A DNA stretch of 64,000 bases, taken from positions 62,001 through 126,000 of the forward strand of contig JAUVWI010000001.1 of NCBI GenBank assembly GCA_030604195.1. Reading direction: 5' to 3'. A model generated the notes under the pieces. It had not been told where the DNA came from. It did not search any database and saw only the letters and a program-made list of their open reading frames with translations. The position numbers and the translations under genes were made by a program. Of the stretch, positions 50,023 to 59,300 are shown piece by piece. This stretch comes from Spirochaetales bacterium. Its GTDB lineage: Bacteria; Spirochaetota; Spirochaetia; SZUA-6; DRHE01. How positions within the stretch are numbered: position 1 is the stretch's first letter; the number at the start of each line of letters is the position of its first letter.

Positions 50023-51754
50023 TACGCCCCACCCGCCTGAAAAGCTCTTCTCTCCGGATTTCATACCAGATCGGACGGCCGTGTGGACAGCGGCCGTTGG
50101 CTAGACTGAATACAGCGGCGGCAAGCTGCTCTGCTGCCGGCCGGTCAAGTGATTCACCATCCTTTACCGCCAGGCGGCAGGCGGCCATACTGTAGATTCT
50201 ATCTTTCAGCTCCTCAAAAGAGCTGTATTCACTCAACAGGGCTTTAACCAGCTCCTCCTCATCCAGGGCCAGAAAATCTTCCGGAAGGCTGTTTATTTCA
50301 AAAGCATTCTTTTCCACTTCGCTGACTTGAATGCCCATTTCCCGCCATTGAGATATTCGCTCCTTTACCAGTCCTGCTTCAGCAGAACCGGCCTCAAAAT
50401 GTATCGGGAAAAGCAGCTCCTGGGTATTACTCTTTTTATTCCTCAATTCTTCATAGAGTACGCGCTCGTGCGCTGCGTGCTGGTCGATAATGAAGAGCCT
50501 GTCACCCCACTCCACCAGCAGAAATAGATCAAAGACCTGTCCGCAGTAACGGAAGGGTTGCTTTTGCTCCAGGTCTTCCCTGCGCTTTAAGGAAAAGAGT
50601 TCGCTCTGCCCGCCGCCGCTCCACGTCCCGCCGCTCTGCACCCCGACACCCCGCACCTCGCCACTCCGCGTCCCGCCGGCAAAGATCTCTCTCTGCAAAA
50701 CATTCTCCTGTGCCGGTCCTTCCTGGTCTGGCGCCATATTGGGCTTCAAATTATAATTAATCAGAAAAGCTTTTACCATAGTGATCACACCATGGCGTAT
50801 AAGGGAAAGGTTGCGGAAACGCACCTCTCTCTTTGCCGGATGGATGTTGAAATCAACTAATTCCGGATTTACCTTGAGAAAGAGAAAAACAACCGGGAAT
50901 CTCCCTCCCGGCAGGTACTCTCTAAATCCATACTCCACCGCCTGTACCAGGGAATACTCATATATCCTCCGGCGGTTTACAAAAACCTGAATGTATCTTT
51001 TATCCGCCCTGAACACTTCCGGACGGGCAGTCACTGCTTCTATTTCAAAACCCTCTCCGGACGAATCAAGCAGCTGCAGATGTTCCGGCTCCAGCGCGCA
51101 GGCAGCTCCAATCCTCACCTTCAGCTCTGCAGCCGGAAAGAAATATTTCAGCTTGCCATTTAAAAAAAGTTTGAAAGAAATCTCAGGGTGAGCCAGTGCC
51201 TTTTCCACAAAGCCCCGGCTGCACATGGCGGATTCCCCTGCCCGGGATTTAAGGAACTTCTTACGCGCCGGCATGTTGAAAAAAAGATCAGCCACACTGA
51301 CTAAAGTGCCCTGCTTTGCCTGCCAGCTCTCTAAAGAGAGCTCCCTACCCCCCTCTACATACAACCGGTGACCGGAATCAGCCCCCGATTCCATGGTTAT
51401 GATCTCCAGCCTGGCACAGGCGCCCATGGCGGCCAGCGCTTCCCCCCTGAAGCCCAGGGAAGTCAGGTGGTAGAGGTCCTCTTCCTCTCTGATCTTGGAG
51501 GTCGCGTGGCGTTTGCAGCAGATAGCCAGGTCTTCACGCCCCATGCCGTGGCCGTCGTCAATTATCCTGATCCGGGTAAGTCCCCCGTCCTCTATGTATA
51601 CCTCGATATTTCTGCTGCCTGCATCAATGGCGTTGTCCAGCAATTCCCTGACAACGGAAAACGGCCGGTCGATTACCTCGCCGGCCGCAATTTTTCTGGC
51701 CACCTGCTCCCGGAGGATTGCAATCCTCCGGGGGGCGGCTTTTTTTTGGTCCAT
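50015..51754 (-). CDS. mutL: DNA mismatch repair protein MutL
   Basis: 579 residues. The N-terminal GHKL ATPase has VIDRPFSVVRELLDNAIDAGSRNIEV, DDGHGMGREDL, KRHATSKI, LTSLGFRGEALAAMGAC. The C-terminal endonuclease motif DQHAAHERVLYEE is intact and CPHGRP is near the end, so the latent nickase should be active. Between the two domains the linker contains a 25-residue Gly-rich stretch coded by a 15-bp tandem repeat (50604-50678). Stop codon lies in the TPR gene's end. Confidence 0.95.
   Translation of the reverse strand: MDQKKAAPRRIAILREQVARKIAAGEVIDRPFSVVRELLDNAIDAGSRNIEVYIEDGGLTRIRIIDDGHGMGREDLAICCKRHATSKIREEEDLYHLTSLGFRGEALAAMGACARLEIITMESGADSGHRLYVEGGRELSLESWQAKQGTLVSVADLFFNMPARKKFLKSRAGESAMCSRGFVEKALAHPEISFKLFLNGKLKYFFPAAELKVRIGAACALEPEHLQLLDSSGEGFEIEAVTARPEVFRADKRYIQVFVNRRRIYEYSLVQAVEYGFREYLPGGRFPVVFLFLKVNPELVDFNIHPAKREVRFRNLSLIRHGVITMVKAFLINYNLKPNMAPDQEGPAQENVLQREIFAGGTRSGEVRGVGVQSGGTWSGGGQSELFSLKRREDLEQKQPFRYCGQVFDLFLLVEWGDRLFIIDQHAAHERVLYEELRNKKSNTQELLFPIHFEAGSAEAGLVKERISQWREMGIQVSEVEKNAFEINSLPEDFLALDEEELVKALLSEYSSFEELKDRIYSMAACRLAVKDGESLDRPAAEQLAAAVFSLANGRCPHGRPIWYEIRREELFRRVGRII
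50604..50678 (-). repeat. 15-bp x5 tandem repeat in the mutL linker
   Basis: Five consecutive 15-bp units on the minus strand, such as CGGCGGGACGCGGAG, TGGCGAGGTGCGGGG and CGGCGGGACGTGGAG, code for five 5-residue units (GGTRS, GEVRG, VGVQS, GGTWS, GGGQS). They sit in the flexible linker between ATPase and endonuclease domains, where length changes are tolerated. Confidence 0.9.
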
Positions 51755-53880
51755 TAATAATTGACGCGCGTAACGATACTCACCGTCAGATGGGATTCCA
51801 GGTTCCCGAGTGCATCCTCAAAAACATTGGTGGCAACAAGCGCTGCCACATTCATGATGGGTGATACCGGATAAACCAGCTCGGCAGTGAAAACCGTATT
51901 TGCATCAAACAGCTCCAGGCTTTCCTTACCCTTTAGAGTTTGTATGAACCTGGTGCGCTCATAGGTCAGAGAGCCGAAGATGTCGGTAAAGGGTATGCCT
52001 CCCTTAAGCACACCAGCCTTCAGCAGGAAGTAGTCATCAGGGCCGGCGCTTAGACCGGTACCGCCAAGGTACCAGGGCCAGAGGTAACCGGCGCCAAGGT
52101 AGAACTTCTTTCCCAGGTTGGCCGTTGCCTCGCCATATATTCCCAGGGTTTTGGCGTCAAATACAGGATCATCCTGGTTCACCAGGTAGAGTACAACATC
52201 CTCCACATATTCATGACGTTTGCGATCATATACTGAATTGTAAATCGCCGGGGTAAAGGTGCCGGTAAAATACCTGCCCTCCAGGCGGTAATCCACCATC
52301 AGCACATTACCCAAAAAGCCTGAGGCAAAGCCCCAGTTCCTGAACTTCTGCTCGGTATCATCCCAGATAGCATCAAGGGCGAAACCGGCAGGGATCGAAG
52401 TCCCGGGCACGGCTTCCTGGAAATAGGGCAGCATGGCCGCCACATCGGCAAAGAGAATTATGTTCAACAGATCATTCTTCGGAATAACCGGGAAATCAAG
52501 GTCAAGACCGCCGCTTACCAGGAAGGGCTTGCCGAAATTACCGTAGCCTTTGTATGTTTCCGGGAACTCCTGCCAGTACTCTCCGGGATTGATATCCATA
52601 ACACCGGAAATACCCACTGCCAGGGGAAAGGAGCTGCCAAGGGGCCGGGCATAGAGACGGGCGCCGAAGACGTCGATATTGGTAACATCCCTCACATCAT
52701 TGACCATGGCCTCGAAACCGCCCTTTTCGCCATCTATCCCCAGGTTAATGCCGATCTTACGCACCGCGGGAAAATCCGCATCATTGGCATAGTTGTGCAT
52801 GATCATACCGTGACCCATGGTTATATTGTTTAAATTCCCCACTTTGAAGAAGAAGGGATCGCGCTGCTCACCATATTCTATATAACGTATCTTCAGGAAG
52901 AGGTCTTCCAGGAAATCCAGGGCGATCTCGTCCCACTCCGATTGGTCGCGGCCGAAGGACCACTCATCATTTCCATCAGGCCTATACCAGCTCGAGGGAT
53001 CGAGCATATCCGATTCATAGATAACAGGCAGATAGAGAGCCATTTTCCATTTACCGAAGACAAAGCGGGGCTGGATTATTGCCTTGGCCCAAGTTTTTTC
53101 CTCGATGGTAACGGAACCGATCTCTACTCCTAAGAGTTCCAGTAGTTTGCCGAAGAGACCGCCGTCATCCCCGGCAACTTCCCGGGTCTCTTCTTCTCCC
53201 TCACCGGTATCCGGCACTTCAGCAGCTTCATGTCCCGGCACTGAGCCTTTATCCAGCTTTTCAAACTCCAGACCTCTCATAAGATCCTGCATCATGGCAG
53301 AGGTCATCTGCGCTGCGGCAAAAACATCAGCCATGGCATCCGCAATCATGCCGGCGCCGAGCACAACACTCTCACCGAGCGCGTTGGTGAACTCTATACT
53401 GCCTTCGAAAACAAAGGCGCTTTCCAGCTCACCGGGTATTACGGACATACCGGAGTCAGTGCCGCGTACGCCACAGACCGCGCTCGGGCCTTTATAGATA
53501 TAGCGTTCATCACCGGTAGCTTTGCCGGCTACGGCGCGAAATTTACCCACGGCCACGGAAAAGACATTCTCCGCTGCTCCTGAAGCGCCCTGCACGGCAT
53601 CGATGGAGAAGTTGGTATTTTCGGAAATACGGATAATGGAACCATTGGGATCGAGGCTGATTTCCGCATAATCACCGTCAAAGGTTACTATTGTACTGCC
53701 AATGGGTATGTCCATACCGAAGTCAAGGTAATCACCGTACCACTCCTCACCCTGGGGAGTGACCACCTTGAACTCGCCGCTGGCATCATCGAAATACTCC
53801 AGAACGGCTGTTGGCTCTCCGGCAAAAGCGGCCGCGGCCAGGAAGAATAGAATACTTATTATTAAAATGCTTTTTCTCAT
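51754..53880 (-). CDS. FecR-domain protein fused to an outer-membrane barrel
   Basis: 708 residues from ATG 53880 (GGAG 8 bases upstream; ORF extends to 53895). A signal peptide ends at AAAFAGEP. A FecR-type domain occupies about 30-190 (GMDIPIGSTIVTFDGDYAEISLDPNGSIIRISENTNF; FRAVAGKATGDERYIYKGPSAVCGVRGT). A 50-residue Glu-rich linker follows, then a C-terminal barrel of about 450 residues with repeated aromatic strands. The barrel is homologous to the next gene's product (RYIEYGEQRDPFFFKVGNLNNITMGHGMIMHNYAND). FecR-domain proteins usually regulate iron-uptake sigma systems; such a fusion is unusual. Confidence 0.8.
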   Translation of the reverse strand: MRKSILIISILFFLAAAAFAGEPTAVLEYFDDASGEFKVVTPQGEEWYGDYLDFGMDIPIGSTIVTFDGDYAEISLDPNGSIIRISENTNFSIDAVQGASGAAENVFSVAVGKFRAVAGKATGDERYIYKGPSAVCGVRGTDSGMSVIPGELESAFVFEGSIEFTNALGESVVLGAGMIADAMADVFAAAQMTSAMMQDLMRGLEFEKLDKGSVPGHEAAEVPDTGEGEEETREVAGDDGGLFGKLLELLGVEIGSVTIEEKTWAKAIIQPRFVFGKWKMALYLPVIYESDMLDPSSWYRPDGNDEWSFGRDQSEWDEIALDFLEDLFLKIRYIEYGEQRDPFFFKVGNLNNITMGHGMIMHNYANDADFPAVRKIGINLGIDGEKGGFEAMVNDVRDVTNIDVFGARLYARPLGSSFPLAVGISGVMDINPGEYWQEFPETYKGYGNFGKPFLVSGGLDLDFPVIPKNDLLNIILFADVAAMLPYFQEAVPGTSIPAGFALDAIWDDTEQKFRNWGFASGFLGNVLMVDYRLEGRYFTGTFTPAIYNSVYDRKRHEYVEDVVLYLVNQDDPVFDAKTLGIYGEATANLGKKFYLGAGYLWPWYLGGTGLSAGPDDYFLLKAGVLKGGIPFTDIFGSLTYERTRFIQTLKGKESLELFDANTVFTAELVYPVSPIMNVAALVATNVFEDALGNLESHLTVSIVTRVNY

Positions 53881-53894
53881 AATCAATCTCCTCA

Positions 53895-55247
53895 TTAATA
53901 GATCTGAATACCTGCTTCAAGACCCGAAGTTACTTCCCACTCATCTTCTCCGGGAAGGGCATCAGGAACATAGCGAATATTGTAAATAAATGAGATAACA
54001 GCGCCGCCCACATGGTAGTTGGCCCTGGCCCTGATAACCGCATCCGCAGGATCTATCAGGTCTTCAAAGTCTCTGATCAGCCGCTTATCGTAACTGGCAT
54101 CAAAGGATAGATGGGGCACCAGACCTTCAGCAATCAGAAAGGTTGCATATAGATGGGGATAATTCAGGTAGTTATCATAATCCGAATTGGGCTTCGCGAA
54201 GGGACCATCCAGTGAAGCCCGGAAAACCAGGCTGTCGTCAAAGAAGGTCGTGCCCAGGCTGGCCAGCCAGCCGGTAAATGCAGGAACCCCGGTCGCGCCC
54301 CTGGCTATGGCAAACTTTTCGGCACGGAAGAGGTCATAAGAGGCATCGAAATAGGTGGGCACGAAATTCTCACCTAAAAAGCGTACCTGGGCGCCGTAGG
54401 TCAGGAACTTGATCAGCCTGCCCCCGAAGCCCACCATGGAGCCTAAAGATTCCCCGTGAAGCGAAGCCACATCCCCAAAGGTGGCCAGGGTAAACAGTGG
54501 TTTGGAAATCAGGGGCAGGATAAAATCCCCCCCATATACGGCTATGGTTTCCGGATCGGCAATATCAGCATAGAGATCAGGTTTGGTATCCACGGCCAGG
54601 GTAGAGCCCAGTTGCAGGTTGCTCAAAACCGGTATGCCGGTATTGATCAGGGGGCGCACAAAGGGTCTTACGCCCATGACATCAAACTGTGCCAGGTTGG
54701 CCGTAAAGGTCTCCATACCCACAACCGGAAAGTTGAAGAGCTCGCCATCCAGATCAAAGGTCAGGCCGAATATCCGTTTCTCCGGCAGGAAAAGGGTATT
54801 GGAATAATTCCCCATTATAAAGCCATTGCCCAAAGTGGCATCGTCAATAGAGCCTAATTTTATAAACAGGGGATCGCCCTTATGGCCCCAGCGGATATAC
54901 CTGAACTTGGGCAGATAAACGTCGAGAATCGAATCGTCACCCGTGGGTACCCAATCCTCCTGCCGCAGGTAGAACTCATCGCCGCTTGGAGGCGGGCCGG
55001 TGAAGGTATAGTTAAATGTTATGTCCAGCCCTATTCCCAGCTTGCCGTAAGCAATGTCCGGAGAGAGGCTAAGTTTCTGATAAGTAGTCTGGATCGAATC
55101 ACCCTCTTCGGTAAAAGTAGCCGTGCCTATGCCGATACTGAAACCGAGCTTAAAGGGATTGTCCGTCTCTGACTCCTCAGCAAAGAGGGGAAGGCTGCTA
55201 AGAAAAACCACCAGCAACAGGTGAATTATTTTTATTCGATTAACCAT
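53895..55247 (-). CDS. Outer-membrane barrel protein, paralogue of its downstream neighbour
   Basis: 450 residues from ATG 55247 (AAGGAGG at 55253-55259 fixes it; the ORF runs to 55277). A signal peptide ends at LPLFAEE. The rest is barrel-like; segments FRYIRWGHKGDPLFIKLGSIDDATLGNGFIMGNYSN and FDLDGELFNFPVVGMETF match the barrel of the FecR fusion protein, so the two genes arose by duplication. It lacks a FecR part. Its promoter region is the dispersed module at 55262-55312. Confidence 0.8.
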   Translation of the reverse strand: MVNRIKIIHLLLVVFLSSLPLFAEESETDNPFKLGFSIGIGTATFTEEGDSIQTTYQKLSLSPDIAYGKLGIGLDITFNYTFTGPPPSGDEFYLRQEDWVPTGDDSILDVYLPKFRYIRWGHKGDPLFIKLGSIDDATLGNGFIMGNYSNTLFLPEKRIFGLTFDLDGELFNFPVVGMETFTANLAQFDVMGVRPFVRPLINTGIPVLSNLQLGSTLAVDTKPDLYADIADPETIAVYGGDFILPLISKPLFTLATFGDVASLHGESLGSMVGFGGRLIKFLTYGAQVRFLGENFVPTYFDASYDLFRAEKFAIARGATGVPAFTGWLASLGTTFFDDSLVFRASLDGPFAKPNSDYDNYLNYPHLYATFLIAEGLVPHLSFDASYDKRLIRDFEDLIDPADAVIRARANYHVGGAVISFIYNIRYVPDALPGEDEWEVTSGLEAGIQIY

Positions 55248-55261
55248 AAATGCCTCCTTGA

Positions 55262-55312
55262 TGCTATGATAGCTCAAAATCTGTTATTATAACAAGAAAT
55301 TTTAAGTCCATT
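55262..55312 (-). promoter_or_regulatory. Dispersed regulatory module, copy 2 (promoter of the barrel gene)
   Basis: On the minus strand: TTGTTA (55290-55295) as -35, 18 bases, TATCAT (55266-55271) as -10, predicted start near 55259, at the AAGGAGG site and 12 bases before the ATG at 55247. The inverted repeat TTGTTA-TAA-TAACAG overlaps the -35, so a repressor could block the promoter. The same module lies at 40413-40463. Confidence 0.75.
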
Positions 55313-55486
55313 GCGGTCGAAGATGGAACATGCCATCATGGTACTGCTATGGGCTATACACTTAAATATATAACAATTATGGCAATATTCAATATTAACT
55401 TGAAATAAACAATTTATCTTGCCTTTTTGCTTCTTCATCTGGTTCATGTAGACGAAGCCTTATGGCAAAGCTTTATAGTCGTAACT

Positions 55487-56297
55487 TTAGCCTTTCAGTT
55501 CCTGCGCAATGTGGATTGCCTCCAGCAGCCCCATGGCCTCCACCCGGTCGTGCAGGATATAGTGTTTCTGTCCCGGATATACCACATATACATGGTACAA
55601 TCTCAGGTCAGCCAATGCTGTATGAATAGATTTGGTCATCCTGGGTGCATCTTCACATTTGAACTCAAATCCAAAGCGTTTACCCTGTCTTATTAGCAGA
55701 AGATCAAGCTCCGCGCCTCGCTGTGTACGCCAGAAAAAAGAGTTCTGTTCGCCTGCTGCAATTAATATCTGCTCTATGGCAAAACCCTCCCAGGAGGGCC
55801 CGTACTTTGGGTGATGGCGCAGTTCGTCAATAGACTCAATCCCCAGTAGACTGTGCAGCAGACCACTGTCTCTAATATAAACTTTGGGCATTTTTAATTG
55901 TCGTTTGCCGATGTTTTCATGCCAGGGAGCCAGGACTCGTATTACATACGCTCCTGATAAAATATTAAGGTAACCCCTTGCTGTTTTGTCGGAGACAGAG
56001 AGGGAGCGTCCCAGTTCAGAGGCATTAAAAAGTTGTCCGTGGTAGTGGCATAGCATAAGCCAGAAACGGCGAAGAGCCTCTGCGGGAATTCGAATTCCCA
56101 GTAAAGGAATGTCACGCTCCAGAAAGGTCGAAATAATGTAAGGCCGATTCCTTCCACCTTTGTGTAAATAGCCTGGCCAGTGTTGTTTTACCAGTCTGCC
56201 GGGCTCCGATAAGAATGACCGCAGGAGATTCTGAAAGACCTTGCTCAATAGAATGTAATAAATAAGGTCTGGCAATCAAAGCTTTATTTTGTTGCAT
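55487..56297 (-). pseudogene. Broken AAA-type ATPase gene with DUF4143 C-terminus
   Basis: N-terminal piece (56112-56297): start, SPAVILIGARQTGKTTLARLF (Walker A) and SALHYFDLS, then a stop. C-terminal piece in another frame (from about 56150 to 55487): YIISTFLERDIPLLGIRIPAEALRRFWLML, WLHYHGQ..NASELGRSLSVSDKTARGYLN, KVYIRDSGLLHSLLG, LDLLLIRQGKRFGFEFKCEDAP (DUF4143 nuclease-like fold). The roughly 110 residues between Walker A and this part, including Walker B, are absent. A deletion with a short overlap at the joint removed them. Known members of this family are stand-alone ATPases with unclear roles, often near toxins. Confidence 0.75.
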
Positions 56298-56363
56298 ATT
56301 CGTATTCTATTTCCGAATATGCAACAATGTCAAGTAAGTAATATTAACACCTTATTATGCGGG

Positions 56364-59300
56364 TTAAAACTCGATCTTACCCTCTATACCCGCCCTGATC
56401 CCCAGGCGCCAGTAATTTCCATCGTAAGAAGTCTCCCGGTCAAGGCCCAGTGCGATCTCAGCCTTGATAAGCCCCTGTTCCGGAAAAATTGCAAAGGTCT
56501 CATGCTTAAGCACAATATTCATGGGGTGGTAGGAATAGGAGCTTTCTTCACCGCTTATCTCAAGGGCCAGGCTTTCCCGGTGACTATAATAACCATTTCT
56601 CTCTACACTTTCAGGCAGCAGGGGCAGCTTCACCCCTTCCGGGGGATAGATAAACCGCTTATAACTGAGCTGAACCTCGTCACTCCACGAAGTTAAATCC
56701 GTTTGCTGGTAGTTAAAACGGTTGTCCAGGGTAAGGATTGAGCTCTTTTCGGTTTCAAAACCAACATATTGCTCTAACAGCAAGTCACTGCTATGAAAGG
56801 TGTTGTCATCATAGGTTAGTGTCAGGGTCAAGCCTGCGCCATATTCATCGAGTTTGTAAAAAGAAAAGATTGGGTAAACGCCATAGCTGCCAAAGAGATT
56901 CACCGCGTTATTCCGGGTTTTAAGGTAGTAATTGTTCAAAAATTGAACAAGGTCTCCATCTTTTTTAAACTCTTTGTCCAGGGAGAGCTGAAAAAAGGAG
57001 GGTATAAAGAGGTCGCTTATCCGTGAGCTGAATAGCCGCTCTATAGTAATAGAAGCCTGCGGTCTATAAAAGGCCTGCTCGTAGTCCTTACCGGCAGAGG
57101 TAAAATCCTCTTTTGCCGCACCGGAAAAGAGTTCGGCAAAGGGGGGCAGGATGAAGAAATAGCTCTGCTGCTCGATATCCCCGGCATATACCCGTAGATC
57201 ATCACTCAAGTCGCCGGTTTTGCCCTGGGTATCCATAACCCGAAGCTCCCTTGAGTAACCGGGGGTAATAGTCACCCGTTTAGATGTTTCTGCCCAGAGC
57301 TCCCAGGGCAGCTGCAGGGTCAGCTCCAGCTCATTTTTCTGTCTGCGTGTCGGCGAGATAAAGTCATAGCTTTGAAAATCGAGGCCCGCAGTCAGTTCTG
57401 CACCCAGCGGTTTGGTAGCCAAGGAGAGCCCCAGGTCGAATCCGCTTTTACGCTCCAGAAAAAGCCCTTGCTGCCAGGGAAAGAGCAGGTTATAAGCCCT
57501 GCACCACGAAGAGCCGTACCACTCCTCGATTACTGAATAGCCGCTCTTGGATCTCTTGAACTCCAGATCCGTGGTGACCAGAAAGGGAGAGAGCACCGGA
57601 ATATCCAGGCCGCTCTGCCAGCTCTGTATCAGAATATCACTGCCGGAAGAGGCTGAGGCTGTAAGATTTAAGGTTAAAGATTCAGGCAGGGTGAAATCAA
57701 GGGTATTTTCCCGGTAGATATTCCTGCCCGTATCAACCTCCTTTAAGCTGAAGGAATCGGAAAAGTGCACTGGGAAGCTGAAATTGGGCACCATTACCCG
57801 GTGACCGCCGGAAAGGGTAAAGCTCTGCTCCACCCCCGCAACCTGCACATTGGCGCTTGCCTGGCTGAAAGCCAGGTCGCAGGAGACCTCGGTCAAGGAG
57901 CTTACCGTGGAAGCGGAAAGGGGCCTGCCGTAGAGGGTGGAAAAACCGGCCGTGGCGAAAAAGGCTCGCTCGCTCAAGCTCAGGTTGCTGACCAGGGCAT
58001 AATCCCCCAGGTGGAGCAGCTCACCAGGGAGGCTAAAGTCCAGGTCCAGGCCGAAGGCCGCGCCCACCGCGCCGCGGGGATCGGTAAGGTGGAGCTCATC
58101 CAGGTAGAGGGTACCGGCACTTGAGTTTTCAAGGCTCACCTTGAAGAGGTATAGGGAACCGTAGCTCGGGTCGATGGTCACTGAGGAACCGCTGATTTCA
58201 CTGCCGTTGAGCAGGACTTTTTTACTGTCCAGATCCACCTCTATCTTAGCCCAGTTGGCGCCGAGTATTGCGAGTATTTCCGGATCAAACTGCCAGCGAA
58301 TGCCGCGGTTGTCAGCATCCAGCAGGGAAAACTCGATCGTGGCCCCTGTAAGCGGAGTTGGCAGCCGGGCATAGTAGACAATGCGGCGGTAATCGATACC
58401 CTCCACACCGGAGCCGGTAAAGCCCTGCAGGCTCCAGTCGTCAGTCGGCGCTGTTCCCCCCTGCCAATCCACCTCCAGCACCTGCTGCACCTCGGCAAAG
58501 GGATGAAAGGTATCTTCAACCTCGGGGAAAGCATCCACCAGTTCTTTGGGCGGTGGGTAGAGTGCCTGGCCCTCTTCAATTTGCCTGGCTGTTACTGTGC
58601 CTGTAGCGCTGAAACCGCTGGCATCCACCCAGAAGTCGCTGCCCGCCAGGGCCAGGCGATCTATAAGCACCCTGCCGCTGCAGGAACCGGCATCCTGGCG
58701 GATAATGATCAGTCGCACCCCTCTTGAGCGTGCCAGCTTGGCCCTTTCAGCAGGACCCAAAGCGGCGGAAAAACTCGACCAGGAGGTGTCGGTCTCATCA
58801 CCGAAGTGATCAACGCCATTATCCTGCACAGTCAGGACCCAGTCGGGGTCTTCAGGGTCTAAGAAGTCATTGCCGTCCACATCCTCGCTGTCCCGCCGGC
58901 CATTGCCCTCGTTCTTGGGCCCGCCGCCCACTAAAAGGGTTACACCATTGGCTGAATCGTTAAAGGAGAAACCGCGCGCCAGGATGGAGAACTCCTCATC
59001 CAGAGTGCTATCACCGTCGATATCCTCGTCAATATCCCCTATCTGCAGGTAAATGAGGAAAATCCCGGTAACATCTATGGCCCGGTAGGAGAGAAAGATC
59101 GACTGCAGAGCGGAAAGATCAAGGACACCCTGGTTTAAGGCCAGGGGTATCTGGCAGCCCACCCAATCACCCGCAGAATCGATCTCGAAGTCCATGATCA
59201 GGCTCTGGCCTTTGCTCACTCCCTCTGAGCTGCCTGCGGCCAGATAAGGCCCGGGCTTGGAGCCTGTTTCATAGGCCCAGGCCTTATACCCGCTCCAGGT

